Shown here one piece after another: positions 13,275 through 13,340 of a DNA stretch of 13,340 nucleotides. The notes under the pieces were generated by a model that was not told the origin of the DNA, did no database searches, and saw nothing but the letters and a program-made list of their open reading frames with translations. Numbering within the stretch: the first letter of the stretch is position 1; each line of letters starts with the position of its first letter. The position numbers and the translations under genes are program-made. Origin of the DNA: Ruminococcus sp. (GTDB lineage Bacteria; Bacillota; Clostridia; Oscillospirales; Ruminococcaceae); contig JAISHJ010000043.1 in NCBI GenBank assembly GCA_031262625.1, positions 1 through 13,340 of the forward strand. The letters are read 5' to 3'.

Positions 13275-13340
13275 TTGGGGAACGGGGATGATACGCTGGG
13301 GGGGAGAGGGGAGTGTGGCGCTGCGCCACACTCCCCTCTC
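13275..13340 (+). repeat. G-rich palindromic dispersed repeat, copy 2 (cut by the right edge)
   Basis: It reads TTGGGGAACGGGGATGATAC, GC, T, seven G, AGAGGGGA, then GTGTGGCGC-T-GCGCCACAC (13313-13331) and TCCCCTCTC. The arms 13304-13321 and 13323-13340 are perfect 18-bp reverse complements and may extend past the window. It matches copy 1 (8887-8962) in inverted orientation and, like it, starts a few bases after a stop codon. Confidence 0.75.

Noticed and set aside
1..13340. CRISPR array, insertion sequence, tRNA or rRNA genes
   Set aside because: No regularly spaced direct repeats, no transposase, and no tRNA or rRNA signature were seen in the window.

Overview
The window looks like a chromosomal segment of a low-to-mid GC Firmicute, most likely a member of the Clostridia (Oscillospiraceae/Ruminococcaceae type). 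This rests on a Firmicute-style SecA, a VanZ-family protein, strong SigA-type promoters (several are exact or near-exact TTGACA-17-TATAAT), good GGAGG-like ribosome sites, and a Bacillus YdjG/YdjH/YdjI-type gene set. The taxonomic call is an inference from protein style, not from a database match.

Layout. 1-2219 (minus) is the N-terminal ~740 codons of secA, cut by the window edge. A 140-bp AT-rich spacer carries two divergent consensus promoters, one for secA and one for a small VanZ-family membrane protein (2361-2843, plus) whose predicted transcription start falls on its ATG. A two-way terminator and a second hairpin (2874-2953) separate it from a convergent minus-strand three-gene cluster (5216-2968): an 84-aa protein, a 237-aa protein of unknown family, and a 399-aa cytosolic protein with a divergent, heavily inserted but catalytically intact-looking GGDEF cyclase domain. 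Upstream of that cluster is about 620 bp without a convincing protein gene. It contains a GC-richer, hairpin-dense stretch (about 5301-5488) that could be a structured RNA or a long 5' leader, and several inverted repeats.

5840-8764 (plus) encodes a 974-aa secreted protein: a signal peptide, a PstS-like periplasmic-binding-protein domain, then a long C-terminal part with an RsiV/PdaC-like (DUF3298/DUF4163-type) segment. It is followed by an elaborate inverted repeat and by a G-rich palindromic repeat that recurs, inverted, at the right edge of the window (13275-13340).

12092-8971 (minus) is a three-gene operon: an SPFH-domain protein with two C-terminal zinc ribbons (YdjI-like), a zinc-ribbon protein with a C-terminal membrane anchor (YdjG-like), and a TPM-domain membrane protein (YdjH-like). 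In Bacillus subtilis the equivalent genes sit with pspA and act in membrane stress; here no pspA is visible. Divergently transcribed is a 333-aa cysteine-free protein of unknown family (12271-13272). The two divergent promoters share a 13-bp motif (12/13 identical, inverted), which suggests common control.

The best candidates for something undescribed are the GGDEF three-gene cluster with its unusual leader region, and the dispersed G-rich palindromic repeat placed directly after the stop codons of two unrelated genes. All functional calls come from reading the sequence; no database search was run.
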